Shown here: positions 10,330 through 22,489 of the stretch, in pieces
Position numbering within the stretch: position 1 is the stretch's first letter
How the letters are laid out: every line of letters begins with the position of its first letter
NCBI GenBank assembly: GCA_033032865.1
Contig: JAWHQI010000616.1
Coordinates: 267,001-331,000 of the forward strand
Source of the DNA: Dactylorhiza incarnata
Lineage: Eukaryota; Streptophyta; Magnoliopsida; Asparagales; Orchidaceae
Reading direction: 5' to 3'
Length of the DNA stretch: 64,000 nucleotides
Translations under genes and position numbers: made by a program
Notes under the pieces: model-generated
Database searches by the model: none
What the model saw: only the letters and a program-made list of their open reading frames with translations
Told to the model about the DNA's origin: nothing

Positions 10330-11596
10330 TGTTAAAATTTTTAGAGGTTGAAGAGTGAAGTAATAAATGCGAAACACTTCAACACAATCCACAAGAATGA
10401 CAATCAATGACAATGGGAATACTGAATAGTGCTCTTGTATTAAATATCTCTTTACAGCTCGAGACATACATGGCGAGATATGATTCATAAGAATCACAAA
10501 GGAGAGAAGCACAAGACAAAAAAACAAGCCGCCAGCGAACTGCCAAAGCAGAGACTACCAGACCACATGAACAGGCAAGCTGCGCGGCTATCCCTAAGAC
10601 CACGTGAACAGAGCACAAGCCGCTGCTGTCAGGCCGCAATCACAGACCGCACAACCCGCTGTTTTATTCAACTGCTGAAAATAAATGTCCGCACTTGTTG
10701 ATCGTCCAGACCGCACGGTCTCAAGATCACAGAAGAACCCACGAACACTTGACGAAGAACTGCTTCCTGCTGTAAGACCGCAACTCAAGATCACCCAACC
10801 ACTTAAGGTCGCCTGATCAACTGAGTTCGGCTACACAGTCCAAGAACTCTTAAACACAGTCCGCACAGACAGACCACCGTCGAACTGGTTTATTCAAAGG
10901 TGGAAAGAAAGTAGAATGCTGATGGTGACTGCTAGCCGCTAACTTGTGAACAGAACAACCCAGTCAGACAACTCAAACTGTGCGACCTCAAAGTGAGTCT
11001 AGCACAATCAAGCCAACTTTAGTTCTTACAGTTCTTGCGTATGAATGGATACCCCGGCGTCCCTATTTATAGGCAAACAAATGGATGTCGTCATCGCCCT
11101 AAGGGATACAGTCACCTTCCTTATTGAAGCACGTGGTCTGCAGTACCAGACCGTGCGGTCTCTTCAAGACCTTATTAAACTTAAGCAAAACTATCCAAGA
11201 CAGTTTGCCACAACAAACCGGCAGACTACCCGACCTCTTATAAGAACAGACATGAGCAACTGACCGAATAGGAGCAGACCGCCAGAACAAGCTCATACAA
11301 CCCGCCCAGACTCTAATAAGATAAGCACCACATGAAGACACTGGCCTTCCACAAGTGACCGCCAGAGCGAACTCATGCACACCGCAGTACAGACTACCGA
11401 AGCGAACATGTACCAGACCGACTGGTCTCTACCCTATCAAGAATACTTGGGCACAAGAGGCACACTAACACAAGCCGCCAACACTAGAGATACGCGAACT
11501 CGATAGCCAGATAACCACACTTGAGCTCGCGCGGTCTCTGCGATCTCCAAAAAATAGACCGCCCAGATACTTCTCTTCCACTTCAAAAATTTAACA
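10330..11596 (-). repeat. Copia 3' LTR
   Basis: 1267 bp, closely matching 26246-27510. The minus-strand TATA box CTATAAATAGG is at 11062-11072. Short palindromes AGACCG/CGGTCT with a 2-bp centre lie at 11148-11161, 76 bp upstream of the TATA box, and at 10708-10721 downstream; GGTCT half-sites are scattered between 11400 and 11560. Next to the LTR, on the internal side (11597-11605), the minus strand reads AACGGGGAG, the polypurine tract. Confidence 0.9.
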
Positions 11597-11644
11597 CTCC
11601 CCGTTGAAGTGGGAAGAAGAAGTCAACCCAAGCAAACTCCGCAA

Positions 11645-12204
11645 CTAACCAAATGGTCCCTTAGACAATGGCTTTGTAAAGATGTCAGCAATATTATCCT
11701 TGCTCTGCACATGCTCCACAATCAGAGATCCCTCCAGCACCTTCTCACGAATGAAATGGTGATGAATCTCTATGTGCTTCGTACGCGCGTGATAAACTGG
11801 ATTGTTCACCAGTTTGAGAGCACTCTCATTGTCACCACGTAGTAGAGTAGGACCTCGCACCTCCCTATTAATGTCCTCCACAAGCCTCCTAAGCCAAATA
11901 GCTTCCTGAGCAGCCAAAGTCGAAGCTTTGTACTCCACTTCCGTTGTAGAGATAGACACAGAATCCTATTTCTTGTTGCACCATGATATAGCTGTAGAGC
12001 CCATCATAAAGATGAATCCAGAAGTCGATCTTCGATCATCTGAATCTCCTCCATAATCACCATCCATGTATCCATGCAATCAAAAGCCCGAATCTCTCCC
12101 GTAAAAGAGACCCAAATCTGAGGTGGATTTGACCTACTTCAAAATACTCCAAGCCGCCATAAGATGAGGTCTCCGAGGCTCTGCCATAAATTGACTCACC
12201 CTGC
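11645..12204 (-). pseudogene. rh: Copia RNase H
   Basis: C-terminal RNase H of a Copia polyprotein. The open part (11959-11645) has TTEVEYKAS carrying a catalytic Glu, AIWLRRLVEDI, RGDNESALKLV with a catalytic Asp, and the closing HIEIHHHFIRE and DIFTKPL motifs that end nearly all Copia polyproteins. The upstream part (12204-11960) has an in-frame stop. The adjoining CAACT (12205-12209) is one copy of the TSD made by the element starting at 12210. Confidence 0.85.
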
Positions 12205-12209
12205 CAACT

Positions 12210-13791
12210 TGTTGGAACCTTAGTTTTGATTTGAGTTAGGATCCATCTTTAATGTCTAAGTTTCTATCATAACACATCTTATAACTTAGATCAAATCCTA
12301 TTAAGATAGAAGGCTGAAAGTATATATAATTAATAGGCTGAGAAAATAAGAGAAAGATAAAAATTACATATGTTCTCTGCGTTCGACGAACGACTATCTG
12401 CGTTCGACGAATGGCGCTCTACGCTCGACGAATGGTATTCATTCTGCGCTCGACGAAATCCAACCGGCTAAGAACTCGACGATCCCGTCTCAGCAGTTCA
12501 GCGGTCGACGAACAGACCCCGTCTCAGCGGTCGATGAAAAGTCGCGTTCGACGAACTCAAGTCTGCGTTCGACGAACAGCTCAATATTTAGCGGTCGACG
12601 ATCCAGCCCGTCTCAGCGCTCGACAAAATCCTGCGTTCGACGAACTCAAGTCTGCATTCGATGAATATTCAGCAGAAGCTCAGAACGATGAATCAAATGT
12701 TCAGGTCGACGAACTTGAAGCTGAGCTCGACAAAACATCTTCAACATTATTTTAATATTATTCTCAGTTCGACTAATATTATATATGCTGTCAGATTTAA
12801 TAAAGCAATACTTTATTTATATATTGTTGTCTTTCCTTTATTTGAATTAGCCGTTACAGAACAATAAATGTTATAGCCGTTGCAGCAAAGCCAAAGACAG
12901 CAATTTATGTTCTCGAGGATCCAGGAAATTAAAGAGATATTATCTCTTTCCTCTCTTGTCGGCAAGAATTCAAATCAGCCAAAATAGCTCTCCAGATTAT
13001 ATATTCAGAGAGAAGAACAGAGAGGAAAGAGAGACAGAAAGAAAAAGAGAAAAAGAAATAGGAAGAACCAGGAAGAGAAAAACTGGGGAGCAAAAAGAAG
13101 AAGCAGATCTAAATATTATTTATCTTCATTTTTGCTAAACTCTTCTTTGCAGAACATCTACATCCTGAGACACCAATCAATATTATTTGCTCAGGATCAA
13201 AACTACAGAAGAAGAAAAGAGTTATTGCACTCAAGTGAAGAAGCTCCATCCATAAGCTGTCATCAATCTCAATCAGACAGGGGGAGCTCTTCAACATCAT
13301 CATCAAGATCCAAACTCAACAACCCATAAGGATCATCAAGAGTCTTCTCAAAAAAGAGAAGAACAATTTAATCTTTTTTGTTTTCTTTATTTCCCCTCCT
13401 GTACAAAGGGTTATAACTCCCTTCAAAAGTTAACTCCCGGTGATAGGGCACCTTAGCAAAAACCTGCATCTTTGTTTTGAGCACCTGATCAAAAGCTCTG
13501 TGGTGTGTGGACACCTATACCTAAACCCCTTGGTGTGATGGCACCTGATCAAAAATCCTAGTGGATTCCTACCAGTGGGAAGAAGAGTAGATGTACCTAG
13601 GTTGATTGGGGAACTATTATATATCTTGTGTCATATGGTTTGCTTTGTTTATTTCTTTTTATTTGTTGTTATTGTTGTGCCAACTTTGTGTTTGTTGTTA
13701 TTACACACTCAGCACTATATTTATATATATCATTATTTTGAAATAAACTAAACAAAGAGCTTTAATATTTAAGAACTAAAACTCACTTTCA
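12210..13791 (+). repeat. 5' LTR with TTCGACGAA array
   Basis: Starts TGTTGGAACC and ends CACTTTCA. From 12376 to 12735 it holds about 18 dispersed TTCGACGAA or TCGACGA units spaced by short AT/CT-rich spacers. Near the end (13440-13565) are GCACCTGATCAAAA repeats. Proline/serine/arginine-rich frames here (12411-12755) are translations of the array. Confidence 0.88.
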
Positions 13792-13892
13792 ATTGGTATT
13801 AGAGCCAGGTTGATTATTTATACAGGCTAACACCTGAATCATAAAGATCATTTAGTTCTTAATTTTTTTTAAAAGGTTTTTCAAAAATTCAT

Positions 13893-14676
13893 ATGGCACA
13901 AGTAGATTTTTCTAATCCACCAATCTGTAATTTGGATAGTTTTTCTTTATGGCAAGTTAGAATTAAATTATATATGAATGTCATAGATGAAGATATTTAC
14001 AATTCCATTTAGACACGACCTCCATCTTCAACTTCTTCAACAAATGATCAACAGAAGTTGATAAGTGCTGATGCAAAGGCCATGTACATATTGGCTCAAT
14101 CAATGTCAAAAGACATTCTTCAAAGAGTGGATGATTGCACTTCAACAAGGGCCATCTGGAACTCCCTCTCAAGGATGGTAAATGAATCCTCTTCTACTTC
14201 TTCCACTAACTATATTTTTGATGCAGAACCATCATCCAATCTAAGTAAAGAAGAAGAAGTAAGAAGAAGAAGAAGAAGAAAAAGATAGAGCTTTCTGCAT
14301 GATGGCCATATATGGCTCATATAACAAATCAGATGCAGAAGCTGAATCAGATAAGGTAACTGAGGTAACTTCAATTCCTAATTTTACCTCTGATCCATTC
14401 AAGTCTGTTCTCAAATCACCATGTACAGAATTAATAAAATCTGAAAATAGAATCAGAAAAGAGCTAATAATAAACAAATTGACTTCTGAATATGACAAAC
14501 TTAAGGAAAATTTAAAAATATCAGAAGAACAAAATATTTCCTTAAAAAATAATTTTGAACAAACTTTTAAGGAAAAAGAAATAAAAAACTCTGTAGAAAT
14601 TACTGAATTTCTTTATGTTAAAACAAAATCTAGAAATCAGTTTAATTTTTCAAATTTATATTTTAATGAGATATAA
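13893..14676 (+). pseudogene. gag: Sirevirus gag remnant
   Basis: The ATG at 13893 begins MAQVDFSNPP, followed by SLWQVRIKLYMNVIDED, closely matching the start of the Sirevirus gag at 30639. A stop follows at about 14010. The reading continues (14058-14288) through AMYILAQSMSKDI and TSTRAIWNSL, the N-terminal half of the UBN2-type gag domain, then jumps to an AGAAGA-rich stretch, so the core and zinc knuckle are deleted. A further frame (14299-14676) resembles the acidic/coiled-coil tail of Sirevirus gag. Confidence 0.7.
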
Positions 14677-15104
14677 AGGCCAATATTCTAATTATAAGGC
14701 ATTTTCTTTTATCTATTTTATAACTAAATAAGCAGTTATATGATTCATTTGAATTTTTCTATCTTAAAACAAAGTCAGATAACTTCAAATTCTTACAGAT
14801 TTTCTTCAAACTCAAGTTGAGCATTCTACTCAGATTACATAGATCAGAAATGATCAGAGCACTGAGTGTGAGTCTCTTCTGATTAAGGGGATTCTATAGA
14901 AAGAAGGTATCAGACAATGTTTTTCTAATCTTAAAATACCTTAGAATCCATTAACATCTAGCAATTCATATCATTAAAATCCTATTTCAATCAAAATCTA
15001 GGAAATAAAAAATTGCTTGGTTTTAAGAAGAAATTTAGAAATAATCTCTGACCCTTAAGCCTTAAGTTATTCAAGACTTTTTATGCTTTCCTAAACCAAA
15101 TAGG

Positions 15105-15165
15105 GGGAGATTGTCAGAACCTAGTCTTAATTTGGATTAGGATCCCAACTCAAATAGGGGGAGAT
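15105..15165 (+). promoter_or_regulatory. Duplicated polypurine tract before 3' LTR
   Basis: CAAATAGGGGGAGATTGT occurs at 15098-15115 and again at 15151-15168. The first copy is followed by about 35 bp resembling the LTR start (CAGAACCTAGTCTTAATTTG...GGATCC). So a purine tract plus a stub of LTR precedes the true tract and LTR. In Ty1-copia elements this tract primes plus-strand DNA synthesis. Confidence 0.65.
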
Positions 15166-16748
15166 TGTTGGAACCTTAGTTTTGATTTGAGTTAGGATCC
15201 ATCTTTAATGTCTAAGTTTCTATCATAACACATCTTATAACTTAGATCAAATCCCATTAAGATAGAAGGCTGAAAGTATATATAATTAATAGGATGAGAA
15301 AATAAGAGAAAGATAAAAATTACATATGTTCTCTGCGTTCGACGAACGACTATCTGCGTTTGATGAACGGCACTCTGCGCTCGACGAATGGTATTCATTC
15401 TGCGCTCGCCGAAATCCAACCGGCTCAGCGCTCGATGATCCCGTCTCAGTGGTTTAGCGGTCGACGTATAGACCCCATCTCAGCGGTCGACGAAAAGTTA
15501 CGTTTGACAAACTCAAGTCTGCGTTCGACGAACAGCTCAATATTCAGCGGTCGACGATCCAGCCTGTCTCAGCGCTCGATGAAATCCTGTATTCGACGAA
15601 CTCAAGTCTGCGTTCGACGAATATTCAGCAGAAGCTCAGAATGATGAATCAAATGTTCAGGTCGACGAACTTGAAGCTGAGCTCGATGAAATATCTTCAG
15701 CATTATTTTAATATCATTCTCAGTTCGACTAATATTATATATGCTGTCAGATTTAATAAAGCAATACTTTATTTATATATTGATGCCTTTCCTTTATTTG
15801 AATTAGCCATTATAGAACAATAAATGTTATAGCCGTTGCAGCAAAGCCAAAGACGACAATTTATGTTCTCGAGGATCCAGGAAATTAAAGAGATATTATC
15901 TCTTTCCTCTCTTGTCGGCAAGAATTCAAATCAGCCAAAACAGTTCTCCAGATTATATATTCCGAGAGAAGAACAGAGAAGAAAGAGAGATAGACAGAAA
16001 AAGAGAAAAAGAAATAGGAAGAACCAGGAAGAGAAAAACAGAGGAGCAAAAAGAAGAAGCAGATCTAAATATTATTTATCTTCTTTTTTGCTAAACTCTT
16101 CTTTGCAGATCATCTACATCCTGAGACACCAATCAATATTTTTTGCTCAGGATAAAAACTGTAGAAGAAGAAAAGAGTTATTGCACTCAAGTGAAGAAGC
16201 TCCATCCACAAGCTGTCATCAATCTCAATCAGACAGGGGGAGCTATTCAACATCATCATCAAGATCCAAACTCAACAACCCATCAGGATCATCAAGAGTC
16301 TTCTCAGAAAAGAGAAGAACACTTTAATCTTTTTTGTTTTAGTTATTTCCCCTTCTATACAAAGGGTTATAACTCCCTTCAAAAGTTAACTCCCGGTGAC
16401 ATGGCACCTTAGCAAAAACCTGCATCTTGGTTTTGAGCACCTGATCAAAAGCTCTGTGGTGTGTGGACACCTGAACAAAAACCTTTTGGTCTGAGAGTAC
16501 CTGATCAAAAATCCTAGTGGATTCCTACCAGTGGGTAGAAGAGTAGATGTACCCAGGTTGATTGGGGAACTATTATATATCTTGTGTCATCTGGTTTGCT
16601 TTGTTTATTTCTTTTTATTTGTTGTGATTGTTGTGCCTACTTTGTGTTTGTTGTTATTACACACTCAACACTACATTTATATATATCATTATTTTGAAAT
16701 AAACTTAAACAAAGAGCTTTAATATTTAAGAACTAAAACTCACTTTCA
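15166..16748 (+). repeat. 3' LTR with TTCGACGAA array
   Basis: Matches 12210-13791 nearly base for base, including the TTCGACGAA array (15335-15690). Differences are mostly C-to-T or G-to-A changes within the CGA motifs, as expected from decay of methylated cytosines. Frames such as 15836-16327 are LTR translations. Confidence 0.88.
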
Positions 16749-17418
16749 CAACTGCATAAGCAATATCTGGCCTTGTGATCGTCAAGTATATCAGATTTCC
16801 GACCAAAGCCCAAAACACCAAAGGATCGGTAAGAACCTTCCCTTCATCTCATCGAAGATGAACTTCAACATCCAGAGGAGTAGAGCTGCTCTTCCCCCCT
16901 TCCATGCCGAATCGCTTCACAATTCGTTCTGCATAATCCTTTTGGGAAACAAGCATACCGCTCTCTTTCATCTCCAGTTCGAGTCCAAGGAAATGGTGGA
17001 GCTCCCCCAAGTCCTTCATCTCAAATCTGATAGCTAGCTCAGCACGAAGCCTAGCTACCTCCAACTCAGAATTTCTCGTGATGATCATATCATCAACGTA
17101 CAGCAGCACCAAGACCTGAAGCTCCACCATCATCTTTACGAATAAGCTTGAATCTGAATCAGAAGCAAAGTATCCGCAGAATTAGAGGTATTCTGCTATC
17201 TTGCCATACCACGCCCGAGGCGCTTGCTTCAAGCTGTAAAGAGCCTTCTTGAGCTTGCACACATATCTTGGGTTCTCTTCGGAAACAAAACCAGATGGCT
17301 GATCCATGAAGATATCCTTGTCAATCTCGCCATACAAGAAAGCATTATTCACGTCGAGTTGCCAAATCTTCCATCCTTGGCAAGCTGCCAATGCGATCAC
17401 CACCCGAACCGAAGTCAT
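16749..17418 (-). pseudogene. rt: Copia reverse transcriptase
   Basis: Copia RT (RVT_2 family). The part 17418-17182 has MTSVRVVIALAACQGW, IWQLDVNNAFLYGEI with a catalytic Asp, and the KALYSLKQAPRAWY motif. After a stop near 17182 the part 17133-16849 holds the catalytic LLYVDDMII box (the minus-strand codons lie near 17090-17107), then FEMKDLGELHHFLGLE. A second stop follows near 16848. The remaining RT/RNase H continues beyond the 12210-16748 insertion. Confidence 0.87.
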
Positions 17419-17964
17419 TTTGGAAACGGGGCTGAAGGTTTCTTCAAAATACTCCCCATACTTCTGAGAAAACCTCGAGCTACAAGGTGAGCCTTGTACC
17501 GCTCAATGCTACCATCAGCCTTCTTCTTCAGCTTGAAAACCCACTTGCAAGTAATTGGAGTAACACCGTCAACCTTAGGCACCAAGTCTCAAGTCTCATT
17601 CTTCCTGAGGGCAACCATCTCTTCATCCATGGCCATTTCCCATTCCTTGACTCCAACGGCTTTTTCAAAACAAGATGGATTTCTCTCATCTAGGGGACCG
17701 ACGAAGAAATATGAGATGAAGCTCACCAAGTTTCCCACCGCATACCGATTTGGGAATGATAGTCCTCTTGTACCTCCTCAGAGCTTGACTCGGAACCACC
17801 TCTTCAGCTACTTCTTCTGAACTAGCTCTCCTCTCAGGTAGACTAGGAGCATCGCTCCCCCTGCTTCCAGAACTTGAAGCACCTGACCCAAAGCTAGAAG
17901 CACCTGGAGCACCTTTAGAAACATGCAACTCCACCAGAACCTCCTTTGTAGCTTCTCCTGGTCC
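17419..17964 (-). pseudogene. Copia integrase-RT linker, frameshifted
   Basis: Ser/Gly-rich linker (17934-17686) with VSKGAPGASSFGSGASS and a charged region, followed by a region in other frames that should start the RT domain (WK and KARLVA-type motifs are too decayed to place exactly). It continues the reading from 23991 on the far side of the 17970-23985 insertion; removing that insertion and one TSD copy keeps the frame. Confidence 0.6.
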
Positions 17965-17969
17965 ACTAT

Positions 17970-19465
17970 TGATGAGTCTGGTTTATACAGTGATTTCTGG
18001 CCTCATTTGGGTTTATTTTAGTGTCATTGCACTTCATTTGCTGTTCATATACGCTTATAGTGATAGCATGGCGTTTCTGCGCCTTTTGTGCAATCCTTTC
18101 CCCTTTGTGGCATATTTTTCCTATATATTACTGTATGCCTATGTTATGGATCTGGTGATGTGCACGGATCGGGGTTATTTGTACTTTTCCTGCAGGTCCT
18201 GGGGTCGTATGCACGTTCGGGATGGTGCGGGGTGATTTTTGTCCTAAAAAGCCTCTGATCGTGCGCATTCCTTCGCGCACGATCAGGCGCACGATCATTG
18301 ATCGTGCGTTAATTCCCAGCCCAGATCGAGATCAGACCAAAGATATGCGCACGATCACAGGCCTTTCTTCGCGCACGACCACTGGTAGTGCGCCCCTGAC
18401 CGTGCGATGTTTTCTATTTTTCCTTTGCTACAGGTTGACTGTGCACGATCACAGTCATTCCTTCGCGCACGACCATTGGTAGTGCGCCACTGACCGTGCG
18501 CAGTACTTATTCTGCTCCCTATTTAAGGCGCTGTTCCGCGATTTTAGGTATTCCATCGGGTTTTTGGCGCGATTTCTGAGCGCGACTCCGCCGTTCCACC
18601 TCTCCAAGGTCCCTCCTTCCATTCCTCCCCTTGGGAAAGCTTCATCCATTGATCCTAAGGTCATTCTAGGGTTCCGGAATCATTCTCCGCCATCTACGAC
18701 CAGCATTCTAAGAGGAAGACATCTCCATTGGGTGAAGGAGAAGTGAACCCAGCTCTGAGAAGAAGACGGGCAGCGGTTAGAGGTAGTGACAGCCTCTGCA
18801 TCCCGGAAGCAACCAAGGACTGAGCTCGGAGGAGGCGTGACGACCCCCCATTCCGACCACGATCCGCGGCGAGGCTTCTCATCTCGTGGTTACTTCTACC
18901 CCTTCTCTTTTTGTGATTTGTACTCTTAATGGTTGTAATGAACTGAATGAACATCTATTTGTCTATGAATGGAAGTTTATTTATGAACTTGTCTTTACAT
19001 TATGCTGTGTTGTGATGCGCTCCGCCCCCGCTCCACTTACACCCACACGTTCCAGCACCCGCTCTAGCAAAAGCTGGAAGCGATAGCGAAGAGGTGCCTT
19101 CGACCCTCAACCCTCACATCTGCACTCACCTCATCCATATGCTCACCGGCCATCCGCTAAGCGAAGCACGGCATCGCGGCCTGCACTAAACCCATCCACC
19201 AAGCGACGCGGTGATTGCGACCCGCATAGTGTTTAGTTTTCTCATTTCCCGCGCTATAAAATCAACCAAACCCCCTTCTTGTTTTGTTAAACTTAGAACC
19301 CCCATAATTAGTTTCCTAACGAGCAAATCGTATTCCCTAAATGCGGTCCTTTGAGAACGATATTCGGGGAGCTACTCCCTACTTTTATTACTTGACAACG
19401 ACCGGTGCACTGCCGTCGTACCGCATTTCGTGCCCGCTAATTAGCGGTGTGGAAATAGCGTAGCA
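17970..19465 (+). repeat. 5' LTR with GCGCACGATC palindromes
   Basis: The U3 part (18255-18505) is built from GATCGTGCGC/GCGCACGATC and GCACGACC/GGTCGTGC half-sites. The TATA-like TATTTAAGG follows at 18520-18528. The 3' part contains a GCACCTCGTCG-free but C/CG-rich stretch (19020-19210). Reading frames inside (for example 18222-18482) are not genes. Confidence 0.85.
18257..18308 (+). promoter_or_regulatory. Paired palindromes upstream of TATA (copy A LTR)
   Basis: GATCGTGCGC (18257-18266) and GCGCACGATC (18275-18284) form 10-bp arms around an 8-bp loop. CGCACGATCA (18288-18297) and TGATCGTGCG (18299-18308) form another pair around one base. The same arrangement is repeated in the 3' LTR from 22777. 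Their place upstream of the TATA-like box suggests protein-binding sites or a cruciform/hairpin; neither is proven. Confidence 0.6.
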
Positions 19466-19471
19466 AGTTTT

Positions 19472-19489
19472 TGGCGCCGTTGTTGGGGA
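19472..19489 (+). promoter_or_regulatory. Primer binding site, TGGCGCC type
   Basis: TGGCGCCGTTGTTGGGGA lies 6 bp after the LTR end. It matches the class of plant Athila-type primer sites (usual form TGGCGCCGTTGCCGGGGA) with two changes; the tRNA is usually given as Asp. Confidence 0.85.
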
Positions 19490-19552
19490 TCGCAATCGTT
19501 ATATGAAATTATTGTTAGGAAAATTAATTGTGAGGATTTTTAGTTTCCTAAT

Positions 19553-20680
19553 TTGTTCCTCGTGTCTAAACGATGGGTTGTTTTATTCATTCATTGTCAA
19601 GCGCAGTGTTGCGCACAAGGGCATTTTTCTGGTGAATCTGGTTATCTTTATACAATGTGGGCTGGATTTAATATCCGCTGCCGTGGGTGTGGGGATACAT
19701 CCCATGCTAGTGATAGATGCCCATCGGGAGAGAGTAGCTCTAGTCCCCAAGGCCCATGGTATTAGGCATTGTCATCATACGGTACCACATACACTGTGCC
19801 TAAGGCTTATGGCTATTCTGCCGCTCCGCATGTACCATTTTTGAATTCATCTCCGGCCCCACTTGGACCAAAGACGAATGCAAAACAGTGCCTGTTTTGT
19901 CGAAGCACAGATCATGCTTTAAGGGATTGTGCTGAGTATCTGCGTGAACTGGACGAGGACGACGAGCCGGACATCCGGATCGTCCCAATTCCTATCTCTG
20001 GCAGCACCCTCCCCTCCTCTGGTTTCGTATCCATATCACCTTCATGTTTTGAGGGGGTTGATGCGGATATGCAGATCAAAGTTATTGGTGATCTATGCCC
20101 CGACATGGTTGCGCATGCCTCTCCCGTTCGTTTATCACCACATGTTGATTCAATTCTTTCTAAGGATGCGGTGCTTGATTTCTCTTCAAACACTAATTCT
20201 TCTAGTCTTATGTGTGCTACTACAATTGTTTTTGACAGTATCGATGAGAATGTCTTGCAGGAAGAGGTAGTGAGTTGCAGCGTTGTGCCCACTCCGAGAG
20301 AGGAGGATAGGGACGAGCAGCCAGAGTCTTCGGCAAGGGGAGGACGCAGGGCGGCGGAGCCGCCACAGTAGTCACAGGGGTCGCGGCAACCTGAGCAGCA
20401 ACCTAAGCAGCAAACTCAGCAGCCATCAGGGCAGCACTTCAGCAATTATGCGATGCAGGGCGTCCCGTACTTAAGTGAGCGTCTCTCCGATTTGGAGGCG
20501 TCGCAGTTTTGGATGCAGGACCTCATCTATCAGCAAGCTGTTCGGGGCGGGCTGGACGTGCCTCAGCCTCCTGCTCGTGTTGCACCCACTGCGCCCCGTC
20601 CCGCATCCCCGATCCTAATTTTTGCCAGCAGCAGCGGCAGCGGCAGCGACAAGGAGGATGAGTGGCCTCCCGCGTCGTAG
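19553..20680 (+). pseudogene. Twin CCHC zinc-knuckle protein (copy A)
   Basis: A single frame of 376 codons with in-frame stops at about 19763 and 20369. The first zinc knuckle is CRGCGDTSHASDRC (19680-19721) and the second is CLFCRSTDHALRDC (19889-19930); both fit CX2CX4HX4C. Between them is a conserved spacer with YTVPKAYGYS and SSPAPLG. After the second knuckle the protein is acidic, then Gln/Pro/Ser rich and ends DKEDEWPPAS. The ATG at 19553 is the first in frame; an internal ATG at 19658 right before the first knuckle is an alternative. CCHC knuckles bind nucleic acid in retroelement Gag proteins, so an RNA-packaging role is my inference. Confidence 0.72.
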
Positions 20681-22489
20681 TTGGTTTTATCTATTTTCTG
20701 CTTCAGCTTTTCATGTTTAGTTTGTGAAACATGTTTGTGTGCGACACTCATCTGGGTGTCTTTCTTTTTTTATTCAGTAGTTAAGACTTTTGCTATCAAA
20801 CTATAATACAGGTATTTGGTCCACCTTCAAGGACGTTAAACAAAAGGGCTCTTGGGAGACAACCCATTTGGGATCATTTGGTTCCGTTCTTTTTTGTTAT
20901 TTTCTTTGCTGGGATCCTTTTAATCGCAGGTCTGCATCTATTGGAGCACGGCGGGATCACCGCCTTCTGAACAAAACGCCATATCTTCTGGTATGCTCAT
21001 TTCTGAGCATGGGGTAATCTCTCCTCCCAGCCTTCTTAAGCTTATGCCGCTATCGAACATGTTTTTTTTTGCTTAGTATAAGTTTGGGGGAGTGAGAGTT
21101 ATCATTACTTCGTGCATAAGCACAGTGCACAGCATACTAGGATTTACACTGTGTTATATTGTAGCATTGTTCATCTCATGGCACACCACGACACCCACGT
21201 GAGCGCACTTAACTATAGGCGCGCGACGAGTCTAACTAGTCTCAGTTGTGTGAATGGGAAATCACGGTGCTGGGTTAGGATTGCGAGACGAAGTACTTTG
21301 TTGACTCCTGTAGTGCTCCTAGTCGAGTGCTCATGTCTCGTAGGAATTCGTGTAGATTCAATTTCTTTTTATGCTTTTAGTTTACATTTTTCTACTAGCG
21401 TAAATATTGTTTACTTTACTCAATTTGGTGAATCCGGTGTGAATCAAACGGTAGCATAGGAATGTGTGTAGACATTCATTAGTCTCGTGTTGCCCGAGTC
21501 GGGAGGAAGGATTATCTTTCTCGGTGGGTATAACTTGCCCCAAGCGATTCTTGAAACATGGGTATACGGTTGGTCAACTGCGTGAATGTGATATAGGCCA
21601 TCATTTTGGCCCGGTTGAGCCTTTGCACCCTTTCCTATCGATATATCCTCGTTAGCCCAGTTGTGCCTACCCGTTCTTTGATTCAGCCCCACTTGTATCG
21701 CACCAAAGCCCAAAAGCCAATCCTAGTCACAAACCCAAATCTGAGCTTTAGCTGTTTATTATTCTTGTGAGTTGGGTTGTTGATGTGGTGACATGTTTGT
21801 GAAGTTGTGGATATGTTTTATTGTTTATTTGCTGAAAATGATAAGAAAAGAAAAAAAATGAAAAAGAGAAAAAGATATGAGTTTGAATGAAAAATTCATT
21901 TGTAGAAGTATAAGTTGGGAGTAGGCGGTGCACGCACCCATGTTGTTAATTCCAAGTCCGGGGGTGTAGTGTACCCGCATGTTTGTGCGGTGATGAGGAT
22001 AGTTTTCGGTGCTAGCTCATTTGGGTTTAGTGTCTGAGCCGTCGCTTTTATCTTTGTTTACCTCACCTAAACCCAAGCCTCATCTCAAACCTAAAGTCCT
22101 ATTGATTCACGCATTTGAGTCATACCAGTGCCGTGGAGAGAGTGCGAACGGGCAATCCTATGGCCACCAACATTGATGGATTTCAATGGAGTTGTCCCGA
22201 GTCCCGATCTTTGGCAACGCTCGCCTCAGCGTTCAGTTTACTTTCTTCCTATGTACGACCTTATGATTCACCGTGATTCACTTGTTGAGTTAACGTAATA
22301 TATAAATACGCTCTTAGAAAATTATAAACTAATGTGTATAATTAGAAATTTTGTCTACTAGATTTCTATGCACATGCGTTTGAGACTTCGCATATTACTC
22401 CGCCCTTGCAATTTCTAACCCAACTATGTCTTTTCTCACTCCGCCGGATTTGTTTGCTCGGGACGCGCAAATAGGTAAGTCTAGGGGTG
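20681..22489 (+). other. Copy A 3' noncoding region and polypurine tract
   Basis: No supported gene. The GTTAAACAAAAGGGCTCTTGGGAG stretch near 20835-20858 resembles the post-pol motif of Athila/Tat elements. AAGTTTGGGGGAGTGAGAG at 21079 and CCGGGGGTGTAG at 21958 are extra purine-rich stretches. The tract used for priming is CTAGGGGTG (22481-22489) next to the LTR. Much of 21580-22300 is found in reverse complement at 60280-60980 in copy B. Confidence 0.65.

Larger units (their letters stand above)
12210..16748 (+). mobile_element. Sirevirus-derived element, internally deleted
   Basis: LTRs at 12210-13791 and 15166-16748 (1582 and 1583 bp) enclose only 1374 bp. The TSD CAACT (12205-12209 and 16749-16753) is perfect. 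A near-match to the methionine-tRNA primer site (TTGGTATTAGAGCC) follows the first LTR, and an AATAGGGGGAGAT purine tract precedes the second. The interior holds the start of a Sirevirus-type gag and then scrambled remains; no pol. It sits inside Copia RT and is therefore younger than the Copia element. Confidence 0.92.

Noticed and set aside
12376..12735. Regularly spaced TTCGACGAA repeats resembling a CRISPR array
   Set aside because: Repeats are 8-10 bp, spacing is irregular, the same array is in the paired LTR, and the surroundings are plant retrotransposon.
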